A stretch of DNA of 64,000 bases from Neocallimastix lanati (nom. inval.) (GCA_016946835.1 JACVTC010000153.1:30001-94000); one strand, 5' to 3'; shown: positions 39,412 through 62,824, numbered from the stretch's first letter. Program-made: numbers and translations. Notes: generated by a model not told the origin, from the letters alone.

Positions 39412-39690
39412 TTTTTTAATTAATTAATCTACATTCTAACTTTATTTTTTATGAATCAATTCACGTAGTCTATTATATGGATCAACAATTTTAGTAAATT
39501 CATTGGAATCAAATGCAGATTTATAACCCTTAATTTGTTTATACTAAAATGTTTTACCTTTTGAAGACAATAGATTTTTTCGGGACATTCCAAACATCGC
39601 TTTTATGACTTCTGTTGATGATGTAATCAATAAATCCTTAGCAATGACTATCTGCTACATTTCTATTTTTCAATAGCTACATAAGTTACT
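39070..39690 (-). pseudogene. Coding relics of an unidentified gene
   Basis: Three minus-strand stretches have coding character in a mixed composition richer in GC than the spacer. One at 39450-39640 reads EVIKAMFGMSRKNLLSSK and, after a stop, VDPYNRLRELIHKK. One at about 39235-39340 reads MYSEKSLLPKIYNKNKKK then SVKDDNAVSAISPLNQ. One at about 39070-39145 reads IDEIKKTSSDSSLLHRPED ending in a stop. They are separated by TTTA repeats and AT spacer without clear splice sites. They look like the C-terminal exons of a decayed gene, but I cannot name the family, and chance or spliced exons of a live gene are possible. Confidence 0.4.
39356..39415. repeat. TTTA tetranucleotide array
   Basis: About 15 nearly perfect TTTA units lie within the relic region and separate two coding-like stretches. 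Confidence 0.9.
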
Positions 39691-39820
39691 TAAACTTATT
39701 AATTTTCTTCAGTACCACAAGAATTAAGATGGTCTTGCCCCAGTGAATCTTATAGAAGGTGATACGTCCCTAAGGGTAAAAAAAAAAAAAATTTCCTCCA
39801 AAGAGGAATCTACTAAATTA

Positions 39821-39904
39821 TACAGAGAAAATATGCATGGTTCCCTTTTCAGAGATGATATACATATCATTTCTGAACAGGGAGCCATGCATATTTTCTC
39901 TGTA
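39821..39904. repeat. 84-bp inverted repeat
   Basis: Two 42-nt arms (left arm starting TACAGAGAAAATATGCATGG) are reverse complements at 38 of 42 positions with no spacer. Short open frames cross it on both strands (39743-39961 plus, 39724-39930 minus), but neither is recognisable. Possible sources are a small inverted-repeat transposon or a duplicated inverted fragment of a coding sequence. Confidence 0.85.
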
Positions 39905-39961
39905 TCGTTTCCAGTTTTGATAAATGTCACAATTCCAAAGAAATTGAACTACTGTTTTTAA

Positions 39962-40525
39962 TAATATATTTAATGCTATATATTTACAAATATACGTAAT
40001 TTGTTATATAAATTAAATTATACATCCATTCATATAATCAAATTTTACTTATTTTCATTCTATAATTTAATAAATAAATTTATATATAATTACACATTTT
40101 CATAAAATAATTTTTTTATTATATTATTATATTTTTATTTTATTTTATTTCTATTTTATTTACTTTTAATTTAAATTATTTTAAATATTAAACAAAATAA
40201 AAATATTTTATAAATATATATAAATATTATAAAATATTAAGATATTATATAATATGAAAAAAACGATAATATAAAAATAAAATAAATTTAATCACTTATT
40301 TCTTATAATAAAAGAAATTTAATAATTATTAATTTAAAAAAAAAAAAAAAAAAATTCATTCTATTGTTTTAAATAATTTTATTTTGGTAAATATATAAAA
40401 CAAAACGAAAAATGTAATTAATTTAAATATTAAAAAAAAATCAATAAACTGTAACAAAAAAAAATAATGCGAATAAACTACAAATATTTATTTGTTTTAT
40501 TTTGTTTTGTTTTGCTTTGTTTAAT
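39962..40525. other. Spacer downstream of the bHLH gene
   Basis: AT-rich with short A runs and TTTTG repeats just before the bHLH stop codon (40495-40516). No gene is seen. It includes the bHLH 3' UTR. Confidence 0.5.
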
Positions 40526-44677
<4,152 letters not shown>

Positions 44678-47600
44678 TCAATCTTAACTTTATTATAATG
44701 AATTAAATAAAATATAAAATATATATATTCTAATATTAAATACGAAAATATATTAATTATACATTAATTAATTTTAAACTAATATGGTTACAAATTATAT
44801 TTTATTTACTTCTAAATTTATCATTTATTATTCATTTTCTATTATTTATTAAAAGAAAATTATTAACATTTATTACTGTTTTTGAAATAATATTTATTTT
44901 AAACAAAATTTTATTTTTTTATAATTTTTTTTATCTTTTACTATTTCATTTTATAAAAAAAAAAATAAAAAATAAAATAAAATATACCTTATAATTATTT
45001 AAATATACTAATATTTTATATATTATTTACACAAGTATATGAAAATGTATTATTTTATATTTTATAAAATATATACAATTTATTTATATTTTTTTTTAAT
45101 TTTATTCTGTTTAGTGTGTTATTATATTACAGTTACAGTATTATTTATTTTATTTACTGTCAAGTTATAAGTATATTATACTTATTTATATATATAATAT
45201 TAATATATAATATATTTCAAATAACATATATTCTATTTCAATTAAATTTTTGAATTATTCTATTTATTATTGTATATTTCAAATTTTATTTTTTATTATT
45301 ATTACCATTATTTATTTATTTATTAATAAATAAACATTTCAAAGTAGTAATAAATTTAAAGAACAATTTTCCTAAATTTTAACACTCTAAAAATGAAAAA
45401 TAAATGAATAAAAAATAAAAATAAAAGTAAAAATAAAATAAGTAAAAATAACTTGTTTTTATAATAATTTTTTTTTTTAAAAAAATGAAAAATAAGAAAT
45501 ATAAAAGTAAATTAATAAATTAATAATTAATAAATTAATAAATTAATTAATAAAAAATTAATAATAATAAAGAAAAAAGAAAAATAATATATAAAAATAA
45601 AAAGAAAGAAGCAAAGATATAAAATTTAATCAATTTTTAAAATATTAAATAGTTTTTAAATTATAGTTAAATCAATATATTAATATTTATATATTATAAT
45701 ATATTTATATAATTTATATAATTTATTAATATATTTATCAATATTAATTAAAAAGTAGCCTTTTATATTATTTAAAGTCTTGAATAATAAAAGTGAAAAA
45801 ATAAAAACTATTTTTTAATATTATACAATTTAATATTATATATGATCTTTTCTACTTAATAATATTAGTTATATTTAACATATATTATAATGAATTGATT
45901 TAATAATATAAATATATAGAAGTATTTTTAGTAATTTAAACTTTTGTTATTTATTATAGTTTTAAAATATATATTTCATGAATTTTTTTTCAAATAACAA
46001 TATATAATAAAATTTTATATATAAATTAAATTAAATTGATAAAAAGTTCTCCATTTATTATATATTGGTATTTATTGGTTTATGTTAATATAATATACAA
46101 AACCTATAGAAAATAGTACAACATAATTTGAATCACAAAAAATAGAGATTTAATATTTTTACATATTTTATATATAGTTATAATAAAATATTTAATCAAT
46201 ATATAATGTAAACAATGTAATAAACTTAAATATATATCTATAGCAACATATATTTTAAAATATACTGTTATATATTCGTATAAATTTAAGTATATATAAA
46301 GAATATACTTTTTTCAAAACTTTAAATAAATTATAATTAGGAATAATTATTATAAAGATATTAGTTACTACATAATCTAGTATTTTTGATTATAATGTAA
46401 TATATATTAAAAATTGAATATAATAAATTAATACAAAATAATTTCAATTTAAAAAATATTTATACATTTATAAACTTAATTTCAATTATAATATTTAATA
46501 AAAAATATTATATATATACAAAAAAAAAAAAAAATAAAAAAAATATATTTATATAAGATCAAAGCATATTACTTTAATAAGAAATTGTATAATAATGAAA
46601 TTTTCTATTGATATTAAATTTAATAAATTTAATAATAAATAATGAATGTTTAATCAATAGAACTATTTTTAAATTAATGTGTTTTTAATTATTATTATGG
46701 AAAACAATAATTAAATATTATATAATATATAAAATATATTAATCGAATTAACTATAATTATAAAATATGCAGTGAAGTATTTTAATAAACAATATCATAC
46801 ATATGAATATTTATTTTAAATTAAAAGTGTATAGATTAATAAAACTAGAAAATCCACTCTATAAAAGTAATATTTTGGAAAAAATATAATAATTATTTAA
46901 AAATTAAATATATAAATATAAACAAATATTATAAATAAATATCTTTAATAATAAAATAGTTTTAAAGTATTTAATATTTATATATAATTATATAATAATA
47001 CTTATATAATTTTTTATTAATACTTTTAAATTTATTCCTAAAAAAAAAAACAAGTCTTTAATATTATTATAAATCAAAATTATTATAAACTTTCATTCTT
47101 TCATTATAAAATCATTCTGTTTTACTACAGATTTATTTGTTTATTTATAAATTATAAAAGCACGTTTTATAAATATATAAATATTAATATATTATAATTA
47201 TTATATTTAAATTAAATGGAATAATATAAAAATTAAATAATTCGCATGTTATTTTATGTTTTTACTTTTAAATTTCAATTAAATATATTTATTAATATAT
47301 TAAGAATATAATAATATATATTTAAAAATTTTATTTAATTTATAATTAATAAAACTTTTATATAATCATATTATTTAAAATAATTATGATTATTACATTT
47401 TTAGTCCTAATAAATCTAATAAATTCCTTTAAAATTTTTATATAATTAATAATTTCAATAATACAAGTTTTTAATACTTGAAAATTCAATGATAATTAAA
47501 ACAAAATATATTATTTCTATTCCGGTCCAGTCCTAGATTGTTTATATTTAATTAATTTTGCTTTAGATAATAAAAAATGTAAATTATGTGGATTTAATAC

Positions 47601-48276
47601 TTTAATAATGATTCCCATTCTTTAAATTTTTTATATTCTCTATTTTTATTTATTCTAGATATTTTTATATATACGCTATTATTTTTAAATTACTATTTTT
47701 TATATAAAAATATATTTTTTTCAATATATAAATTATATAATATTATAGCTTAACAGTTATAAATACATAGACTATATATTAAATAAATATGTAATTAATA
47801 ATATTTTACGGTGTCCGCTTTTAATAAAATTAAAAATATTAAAAGAATATGTATATTATAAACTGCATATTATTCAAATAATGTACTATACAAAAAAATT
47901 CTTTCTTTTTTTTTTATTTTTAAAAAACTCCATTAATTCCTTTTTAATTTCCTTGTTTAAATTTGTCTTTTTTTTTTTTTTTTTTTACTTATAAAAGAAA
48001 AAAAAAAAATTATTTTCTAAAAGTGGATTAACATTTATTAAAAATAATCAATATAAATTTGAAATTTAAATTATTAAAAAAATAAATATCGAGAGAGCAG
48101 AAAAAATTTAATTTATTTAGCCCGTGCTTATCATATAAGAAATGATTATAATCTTTACTAACAAATTTTATTTCATATATTTTAAATAATTAATAATTAA
48201 TTAAATTTAATAAAAAAAATATTAACAAAAAAATTTTAAAGTATTAAATAATAAATATAAATTATAGAAAAAAAAA
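44678..48276. other. Gene desert, first part
   Basis: About 3.6 kb upstream of the bHLH gene. Stop codons are dense in all frames. Only a slightly GC-richer patch at 47518-47540 breaks the AT background. The part nearest 44678 should hold the bHLH promoter. No RNA gene is recognised. Confidence 0.5.
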
Positions 48277-48448
48277 GTTCTAGGAAAGACCCGTGACTTC
48301 CTCTTGAATTTATATAAGACGATTTCCATCCTCCCAGAGTGTTTTCTATATAAATGAAGTTGGTGTTCACTCGCCATGTTAATTATTCATGTTGCTAGAC
48401 TATTCAATTGCTATTGCAAAGAATCTGTGGGATTGTTAGTGTAAATCT
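48277..48448. other. Isolated GC-richer island in the desert, unassigned
   Basis: About 170 bp of markedly more complex sequence sits inside 14 kb of AT-rich DNA. It contains a possible hairpin (AGGAAAGACCCGTGACTTCCT region), and on the minus strand it ends in nine T, which could act as a Pol III terminator. On the same strand an ORF of about 51 codons starts at 48377 (MASEHQLHLYRKHSGRMEI). It could be a small RNA gene, a small exon or a transposon fragment. I recognise none of the standard RNAs (5S, U1-U6, tRNA) in it. Confidence 0.4.
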
Positions 48449-51400
48449 AAAAAAAAAAAAAAAATGATCAGAATATATTATAAATAGAAAAAAGAGGTTA
48501 AAAAAATTCTTAAATTTAATAAAAAATAAAACGCTAAAATATTGTAATTGAATGTTAAGCACAATTCTAATATAATTTATAATTTACATTTAATTATAAT
48601 AAGAAATGTAAAGTATATAAATTATTTTCAAATTTTATTTTTATTACTATTTATTATTTTTAATATCTATTGATTATTATTACTTTAATTGATTTAATAA
48701 TTTATATATGAACATATATAATTTTTTTTATTTCAGCTGCAAAATTATTATAATTATTTTTATATTAAACACCTATTTTTATGAATTATTTCATGTATAT
48801 GTATTATTTAAATGTATTCTTAAAAAAAAAAAATAGGGTATAATAATTATTTTAAATTTTTAAACTTTTTATGAACATATTTTTTATTAATTATAGTATG
48901 AAATGGATTACCTAATTAAACTATATTTATTATCATACAGCCTATATAATTGAATTTTCTAATAATAAAAAGTTCCCTGGAATAAAAATAACAAGTAGTA
49001 ACTATTATTTTAATTGAAATTCATATATTATTTAATTACTATGAAAATATAAAGATATTAATTTAAAAACAAATATATGCTAATTTGGTAAAACAATCAC
49101 AAATTTAATTAAAAATTAAGTTTATATAAAATAAATTAAACTATTTAATCAATTTCAAAAAATTTTTTTTTTTCTTAAAAGTATAAAATTATTGGTTTTA
49201 TCTTTGAACACAGCATTATTCTTATTATTATAATTCAAGTTAATCTATTGATATTTTTAAATTAAATTTTAAATTAAACTCTTTAATAAAAAAATTAACT
49301 TGAAAGTTATATTATTATTTTATTACAATATATTAATTTATATTTTAATATATATATATATTTTTATTAGCATAATATGATAATCAAATACATTTAAAGA
49401 ATTTAAAAATTAAAAAAAAAAAAATGTATATTTTACTATTAATAATAATTACTTTAATTACTTATGAAATAATAGGTTTGAATAATTTATGGATACATTT
49501 TTATTATAAATTAAATATTATAAATTTATTACCATTTTTTATGGTATATATAATATATTCATTATTTATTATTTAGTTTTTAATTGATAATCTTTTACTT
49601 TTTATTATTATCAATGAAAATATAAAATATTTTTTAAAATATGGATTACAAAACTACATAATGATAGATTTTCACATGTACTTAAAAAAAAAATAACAGG
49701 AAATAATGTATAACACAATAAGTGTTTCATATATATTATTATTTATATTATTTATATTATTTATTTATCATTCATTTTTTTATAACCTTATATATCAATA
49801 TTAAAAAGCATTTTAATACTCCTAGTATTCAAAACAGTAGTAAAGTAATATTTATTGTATATAAATCAATATTTTATTCATAAATAATGTTGAATAAAAA
49901 AATGTTTATTTGCCAACTAATTTATAATGATTTTATAATTAAAAAATAAATAAATTAGTATATATATAAAATAATAAATAAAATAATAAAAAAAAATTTG
50001 TATAGATAAAAATGAAATTCCAAATGAAAAACAAAAAAAATTTTTTTTTTTCTTTTTTCTTTTTTTGAAATGGTTTTAATATTAAAGTTTATTATTTATT
50101 ATTTATTTAATTTTAATGTACCACTCTTTAAAAAATTGTTACTATATATGTAGATATTAAATATTTTAATTATAGAATATTAAAAATCAATAGAAATCTA
50201 ATATTTAAAAATTTTTTTTAATATAAAATTCTTAATTATATAATCATACATACATAAATATGAATGAAATAATTGTAAATATAATTTTTATATAATAAAT
50301 ATTATATATAACATTTAAAAATATTTTATGCCATTAATAAAAGAATTAATAAATTTATATATGTAATAATTTTATTATTAAATTTAGTTTTTATCCATTA
50401 ATGTTATAAAATAAAAATATAATAAAGTTAGAATTATTAGTATTAACTTTTTACTGTTTTTCTAACATATATTTCAATAAAGTATTTATCCCAAATGTTG
50501 AATAGTTATCTTTAAGTATTATTCAAATTTATATATATATATTTTACTATATTTTGTTTTTTATTTTTATATTTGGAAAGTTTAAAACAAAGCTTTTTTT
50601 TAAAAATTTAAAAATATATTTAGAAATTTGTAGTACATTAGAATTTCTTTACTAATTAGAATTTATTTTTTTAACATTACAAGTAAGCAAGCAAGCAAAC
50701 AAACGAACAAACAAACAAACAACTATAATAATATTTGCTTAGTTGACAATAATAATTGTGATATTAAAGCCATAATATTTAGTCGCATTTAATAAATATT
50801 TATGGTTAGTTTATATCAAAACATTTAATAAAACCTAACCTTTGTTTTTTTTTTAGAATTTATAAATTCAATAGTATTTAAAATATATTAATATATATAT
50901 ATTAAAATGGAAAAAAATTGTATACAGAAATTTTTTTCATTTTTTAAATTTATATACGGGTAAAATAAAATTGTAAAATACTATAATAAAATAAAATAAA
51001 ATAATAAAATATTATGAAAGTATTAGGAAGTAATTAAAATAAATAAAAACCAAAATATTAATATAATAAAGTATTAATAAAAATATCATAAAATAAAAAA
51101 TAGTATAGTACCATAAAAGAGTTGAGCATTAATTAAAAATAAATCAAAATAAAATAAAATATTATAGTAATATAAAGAGTTGAATATTAAAAATAAAATA
51201 AGTAGTATTATAGATGAAATAAAAAGAAAAATATAATTAATAAAATTTATATATTATTTTTTATTCTATGATAATAAATAACAAAAGAATATTTTCTAAA
51301 ATTATATTTCATAATGTTTGGAAAAAAAATTAAGTAGTACAATAATTGTTTTGGTGTACTAGAATAATTAAGCCATAAATAATAATTAAAATTGAACCAA

Positions 51401-53035
51401 TAATATTTAAATTAATTCTCGTGTAACCACAAAAATTAATTATCAATGTGGTTATGTTTTAATTTATTATATATTATATCTATATATTATTTTTAATTTT
51501 ACTTGTTTATGTTCTAGTCATTAATGTTATTAATATGCTTATAATATATAATAAATAATATATGATATATAAAATATATAATTTTAGTAATAATTACAAC
51601 CTATAATCTGATTTTTTTTTTGTTATAAGACATTATAAAATAGTATTACCATATACTATTATATTCATTAAGAATTTTTTTTTTTTTTTAAATTAATAAT
51701 AAAAAGTAAAATTTATCTTAAAAATTATATTTTTAATAATTATAAAAAATTATACATTTCAAAATTATAATTTTGTAGAATAATTAATTATGAAGTGTTA
51801 AATTATATATGACAATTAGTATATATATATTAGCTTAATTCATAAGAAAAAAAAAAAAAAGAATATCTAACCCCATAAATATTATTTTTTTGAATAAAAA
51901 AATATATATAAGCAAAAATAAAATTTTTTAATTGATATATAATTATAAATTGAATTAAAAAAATGAAACTATAGAATATATACAGCTATGGAATTATCCT
52001 ATTATTTATCTATATATTTTTTTAAAAAAAATTCTTCAAAATAAATAATATTGAATATATATGTACATAATTATTATTTTTCGATCTATGAATTATTCTT
52101 AAATTATTTTAAATAATTATATATTATAAAAAATACACTATATACATATATTAGTCTTGATAATTATATATATAACATAGATATATATCTAGTCTAATAT
52201 AAATATATTTTATAAAATTTCGTCCTTTTCTTTTTTATATATTATATTATCTATTCATTAAATATTATTATATTTTGCTATATCTATTAAATATTCATAA
52301 AATATTAAGTATTACTATATAAAATATAATTTTTTAATAGTACTTGAAATTTATAACAAAAACCACTTCATAGAAAAATAGAATAATCTATTTACAATAA
52401 AATAGTAATTAATAATACAATTAAAAAACACAATAATACTATAATTGGTAATATAAGAGAGTAATAATTTTGTGTATGGTATCATAATTATTCCATTGAA
52501 TACAACAAACTTTTTTAAAATTAAATAAATTAATAATTAATAATTGAACAATATAAAAAAAAAAAAAAAAAAAAAAAAGTAAATATATTTTTTCAATATT
52601 TATTACAAATATATAAATTTTTTAAATTATTTCATAAATTATTTTATTAATAGTTTAGTTTATGCAATTTTTTATCTTTATTACTATAAATAAGATTAAA
52701 TATATATTTAAATATATAATATAAAAATTTTTATTATGTTTGTATCCACTTTAGTACAAATATTTAATAAAATATATTTTATTTATTTATGACATAATAT
52801 TAATAAATATTATTTAATACTGTATTATGTCAAAAGTAAGAATTAGTTGTATCAAATTAAGAAAAAACATGGACGACCATTAAAATGATAATAAAGTATA
52901 ATGTAATATAATATATTGTATTTTTTTTATCATATATCAAATAATAACCCAAATTATTAATAGAAGAATTTATGATTATCAGTAACTAATTTATGGTACG
53001 TTCTTTTAATAAAAATAATATATAAATAAGTAAAT
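48449..53035. other. Gene desert, second part
   Basis: About 4.6 kb of AT-rich DNA without recognisable genes. Near 50690-50720 there is a CAAG/CAAA tetranucleotide array. A 50-codon hydrophobic ORF at 49424 is discussed as rejected. Confidence 0.5.
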
Positions 53036-53317
53036 AAATAAAATAAAATAAAATAAAATAAAATAAAATAAAATAAAATAAAATAAAATAAAATAAAATA
53101 AAATAAAATAATAAAATAAAATAAAATAAAGTAAAATAAAATAAAATAATAAAATAAAATAAAATAAAGTAAAATAAAATAAAATAAAGTAAAATAAAAC
53201 AAAATAAAATAAAATAATAAAATAAAATAAAATAAAGTAAAATAAAATAAAATAAAGTAAAATAAAATAAAATAAAATAAAATAATAAAATAAAATAATA
53301 AAATAGAATAGAATAAA
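53036..53317. repeat. AAATA pentanucleotide array
   Basis: About 280 bp of AAATA/TAAAA units, perfect at the left and interrupted by GTAAA and AATAATA variants towards the right. The long Phe/Tyr/Leu/Ile ORFs on the minus strand here are by-products of the array. Confidence 0.92.
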
Positions 53318-59032
<5,715 letters not shown>

Positions 59033-59304
59033 CATGAAATAGATTTCATTATGAATTTTATGCTTAAAATATTTTTTATAAAATTTAATAAAAGAATAAA
59101 TGAAAAATGATATAAATTATTTTTTTTTAATATATATATATATAAATATATATAAATATATTAAAAATAAGGAAATAAGATAATATTTTTTTATTTATTT
59201 AGACTTAGAGAAAGCTTTATTTATAATAATTATAATAAAATTACATGATTTAAATGAAAAATAAAAAATAAAATACATGAAATAAAATATTATATATTAT
59301 TTAA

Positions 59305-59420
59305 TTATAAAAGTACATTAGAAACAATAGTTTCTAACCTTTCCCATTCATCGATGATAACACCGTGCTCATTATTGCGAGTAATAATTTCAGCATTAGT
59401 ATTATCGGCCAAATCTATAT

Positions 59421-59473
<53 letters not shown>

Positions 59474-60515
59474 CTTTTGAGGGTTTGAAGACATCTCTTT
59501 CCCAATAAAACTTTTTTATTTCACTTGATTTTTTACCATTTGATTTCTAATCCAAAGTTCTTGATTCTTTAGTCCATGAGTAATGTGACATAGTAGGAAT
59601 ATTATTAATGAGATGATTAATAATACATGATGAGTTTTTCCATTTTCTAAAGCATCGTAATTGAGATATAGCACAGACAGCTGAAAGAGGAGGTATTCTC
59701 AATTCACGAGTAATTTCATAGAGACTAACATAAGAATTATGAGATTTAAATCCATAACTCCAATAAAGTCCTCTATTAATAATTCTTTGAGCTTTAGAGC
59801 ATCTACTCTTATTTGAACCAAATAGAGGAGCATAATATAAAATAAGACTAAGAATAAAGGAAATTAAAATATATTTCTTCAATGGGAGAGGAATAGATTC
59901 ATTAATAAGAAATCGAAAGTACAAATTTAACTTGACAATTAAATTACTGTTTAATTTGGATTGTATAGGTTTTAATGATAAAGATTCATCAAAAGGAATA
60001 CCAAGATAAGTATAATTATTAGTTTTAGGTAATTTGTTATTATTAATAAAGAAAGATGAATTTTCGCAATATATCTATTTAACAAAATTAATCGGTTTTA
60101 CAACAAGAGTAGCACACTTTTTAATTCCAAAATTCATTTCATTTTTAATAGCCCATTCATAAACCTTATTCAAAATTTTCTTAAGAGCTTGTTTAGATGG
60201 AGCAACTAAAACAATATCATCGGCTAAAAGTCCACCACAACAATATTAAGATTCTAAATATACACCATATTTATCACAATCATCCAGTATATCATTAATG
60301 AACAAATTGAATAAAATAGGAGATAGAGGGCATCCTTGTCTAACACCACGATTAATCGAAAATTCTTCTGAGAGATTCCCATTAAAAAAAGCACGAGCTT
60401 TAGAGGATAGATAAAGGTTCCTTAAAAATAGATGACATCTACCTCTAATTCCTAAGTTAATAAGATAATATTATTATTTCATTAAATCTGTATAAAATCT
60501 ATAATGGTCTAATTT
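59305..60515 (-). pseudogene. LINE (non-LTR) reverse transcriptase relic
   Basis: On the minus strand from about 60515 one frame encodes the C-terminal part of a LINE reverse transcriptase. It contains a LGIRGRCHLFLRNLYLSSKA block, GVRQGCPLSPILFNLFINDI (the QGxPLSP motif), LLADDIVLVAP (catalytic Asp pair), a typical thumb region (NNYTYLGIPFDESLSLKP) and the C-terminal RELRIPPLSA motif. In-frame stops lie at 60471-60476 (two TAA), 60246-60248, 60075-60077 and 59547-59549. I find no frameshift until a 47-nt T run (A on the sense strand) at 59425-59471, after which the frame moves and ends at 59305. The endonuclease and the 5' half are missing, as in typical 5'-truncated copies. It is inactive. 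Confidence 0.88.
59425..59471. repeat. T47 run inside the LINE relic
   Basis: On the sense strand this is A47 within a Lys-rich coding stretch (KPSKAKK before, KSDIDLADN after). It looks like an expansion of a Lys-codon run after the element died, and it shifts the frame. Confidence 0.85.
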
Positions 60516-60982
60516 AATAATTTTTTTTTCTATTTTTGATGAAATAAATGAAATAAATGTTATTAAAAAAAAATATTATTTTAATTTTATTTTTTTTTAA
60601 TTATAATTTTTTCTATTTTTTTTTTCTATTTTTTTTTTTTTTTTTTTTATTGTTTAATTTATATTTAAATAATTTTTATAAAAATTTTATATAAACAATA
60701 TTTATTAATATATATTTATAAATTTTATATTTTTCGTGTTAATTGAAAAATATTAATTAGTGTATAAAATTTGTTAGTAAAACTTTTTAAAATATATTTA
60801 TTTTTTTAAAAATTTTCATACATAAAAAAAAAAAAAAAGTTTAAATCTTTAATATCTTAAAAAAAAAAAAAAAAAAAATTATAATAACTAATACACTCAC
60901 GACTACAAACACATTCATAAATTAATATTCAAATTTATTCTTTCATTTTATTATTATTATTTTTTCGATTTAAATAAAGAAA

Positions 60983-61044
<62 letters not shown>

Positions 61045-61123
61045 ACTAAATACCATTGTTTTTATTATTATTATCATTATTATTTATTTGAGTTAAAAAA
61101 TTAATTTTATATAATTATTTTTT
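60516..61123. other. AT-rich spacer with A59 run
   Basis: No gene is seen. An A run of about 59 nt lies at 60984-61042, with shorter runs before it. Confidence 0.5.
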
Positions 61124-61710
61124 TTCCCATTTCAATGAAAATAACAAAAACGACGATAACTTTGTGGAAATTTATGATGATATTGTATATTTAATAAATA
61201 CATTTGTTAGATATATTACTGATGATGACCGATTATTTTTTGATATAATTGTATGCAACATAGTTGAATCATGTGGATTTAAATTTAATTTTATAAATGA
61301 TAGTAATAGTTGATAGATATAACTATATTGTTTTTATAGCAGTAATTGTTGTGAACTTTAAAAGTATATTATTAATTATATTTCAAAATTCAACACTGAA
61401 AATGAACATTACCTTGAATGTATATCTTTTACTATAATACAATTTATGGTATAATTAATGATGAAAATACAAATAAACAAATATTGAAATCTTTAGTAAT
61501 AAAAATAATGTTACATAAACAAATATAATACAAATTATCCACCAATATGAGGAATTGAATATATAGAAAATAGTTAATAATGAGACAAATTGCTTAATAA
61601 TTAATGATAATAAAGTTCAGCTTATGAACAACAATAGTTTGTAATTATATCCGGAACATAGACATATTATTAATCTACGCTTATTATTTAATCAATGTTA
61701 TTAAATTATA
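61124..61710 (+). pseudogene. Possible relic of an unidentified protein gene
   Basis: A 60-codon open stretch from 61131 (reads FNENNKNDDNFVEIYDDIVY and LINTFVRYITDDDRLFFDII) has mixed, protein-like composition unlike its AT-rich surroundings. It ends in TGA TAG at 61311. Further fragments follow in shifting frames (ISKFNTENEHYLECISF, IINDENTNKQILKSLVIK). There is no ATG context or splice signal that would join them. I do not recognise the family. It may be a dead member of a multigene family, or chance. Confidence 0.35.
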
Positions 61711-62824
61711 TTAATTATATTATATTATATCATATATTGTATGAACAATTATTTAATCCATTTAAAGAATACAGATATTATATTTATTTTAATATTTTAT
61801 ATGAATAACTGGAAAATATTTACTTTTATGGTAACATGTATATTATAAGTAATTATACCATAAATTACTGTACTAATATTAGATAAGCTATTATAATAAT
61901 ATTATATATTATAATATAGTAATGTGAATAAATTCGTAGCTTTAAACGTATTGAATATTTATAATATAGTTTTATCTTTATAATTACTAATATAGATATT
62001 TTTACTTGCTAGAAATCGATGCAAATAATATGAATAATTTCTTAGAAGGAAAATATGTTAAATAATTTAACGATTCATTTATGAATATGTATTTTAATAA
62101 TAGTATAAATTACTAATAATATTTATCCATTAAATTAATAATAATATTAAAACTTTCAAATTCTTTTTAACATTCTTTTTTATTTAAGTCAAAAAAAATA
62201 TATATATATATTATATATTATGAAATATTCTTAAATCATCATTCTTTATAAATTTGATTTTTTCGGAAATATTTCCACTTTTTTAATTAATAAAAAAATG
62301 AATAAAATAATTTTTTTTAATACATCAGTGATTTCATCATTGATTAAATTTCAATTGGATAAAAAAATAAGGTGATAGAATATATTTAATTTAATTTAAT
62401 TTAATTTAATTTAATTTATTTTTTTATTTTTATTTTTATTTTTATTTTTATTTTTCATTTTAACATCTTTTTTTTTTGTAATTTAAAAAAAAAAAAAAAG
62501 AAAAATATTGTGATTTTTTTTGAGTAAATATTTAAAGTGGAAAATTAATTAATACTATAAAAATAATAACGTAATATTGTAAGTTTAAGATTTATAAACA
62601 ATTAATATTGCATATATATTACTAATAATTATTATAGAAATATATAATACTAGAAGAGTATTTGTTCAAAATTTCAAAATTTAAAATTAAAATTTTATTT
62701 ACTGAATTTATTGTTGTTACTAAAATTATTTTATATAGGGTTATATCATATTGACATATAAATAATATTTATATTCTGATAGTTGAAGACTTAAATAGTG
62801 TATAGAAATAATTAGAATTTTGAA
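61711..62824. other. Spacer upstream of the hydrolase pseudogene
   Basis: AT-rich, with short TTTAA and TTTTTA arrays at 62380-62455. No gene is seen; it includes the former hydrolase promoter. Confidence 0.5.

Noticed and set aside
49424-49576. 50-codon hydrophobic ORF (MYILLLIIITLITYEIIGLN)
   Set aside because: Hydrophobic ORFs arise easily from T-rich DNA; there is no conserved motif, neighbour or further evidence.
59305-60515. Nuclear code with UAA/UAG reassigned, suggested by in-frame stops in the LINE and hydrolase
   Set aside because: Stops in the eIF5B copy fall at expected Trp or Tyr positions of a clearly dead gene, the intact genes use TAA or TGA as terminators, and no single amino acid fits all sites.
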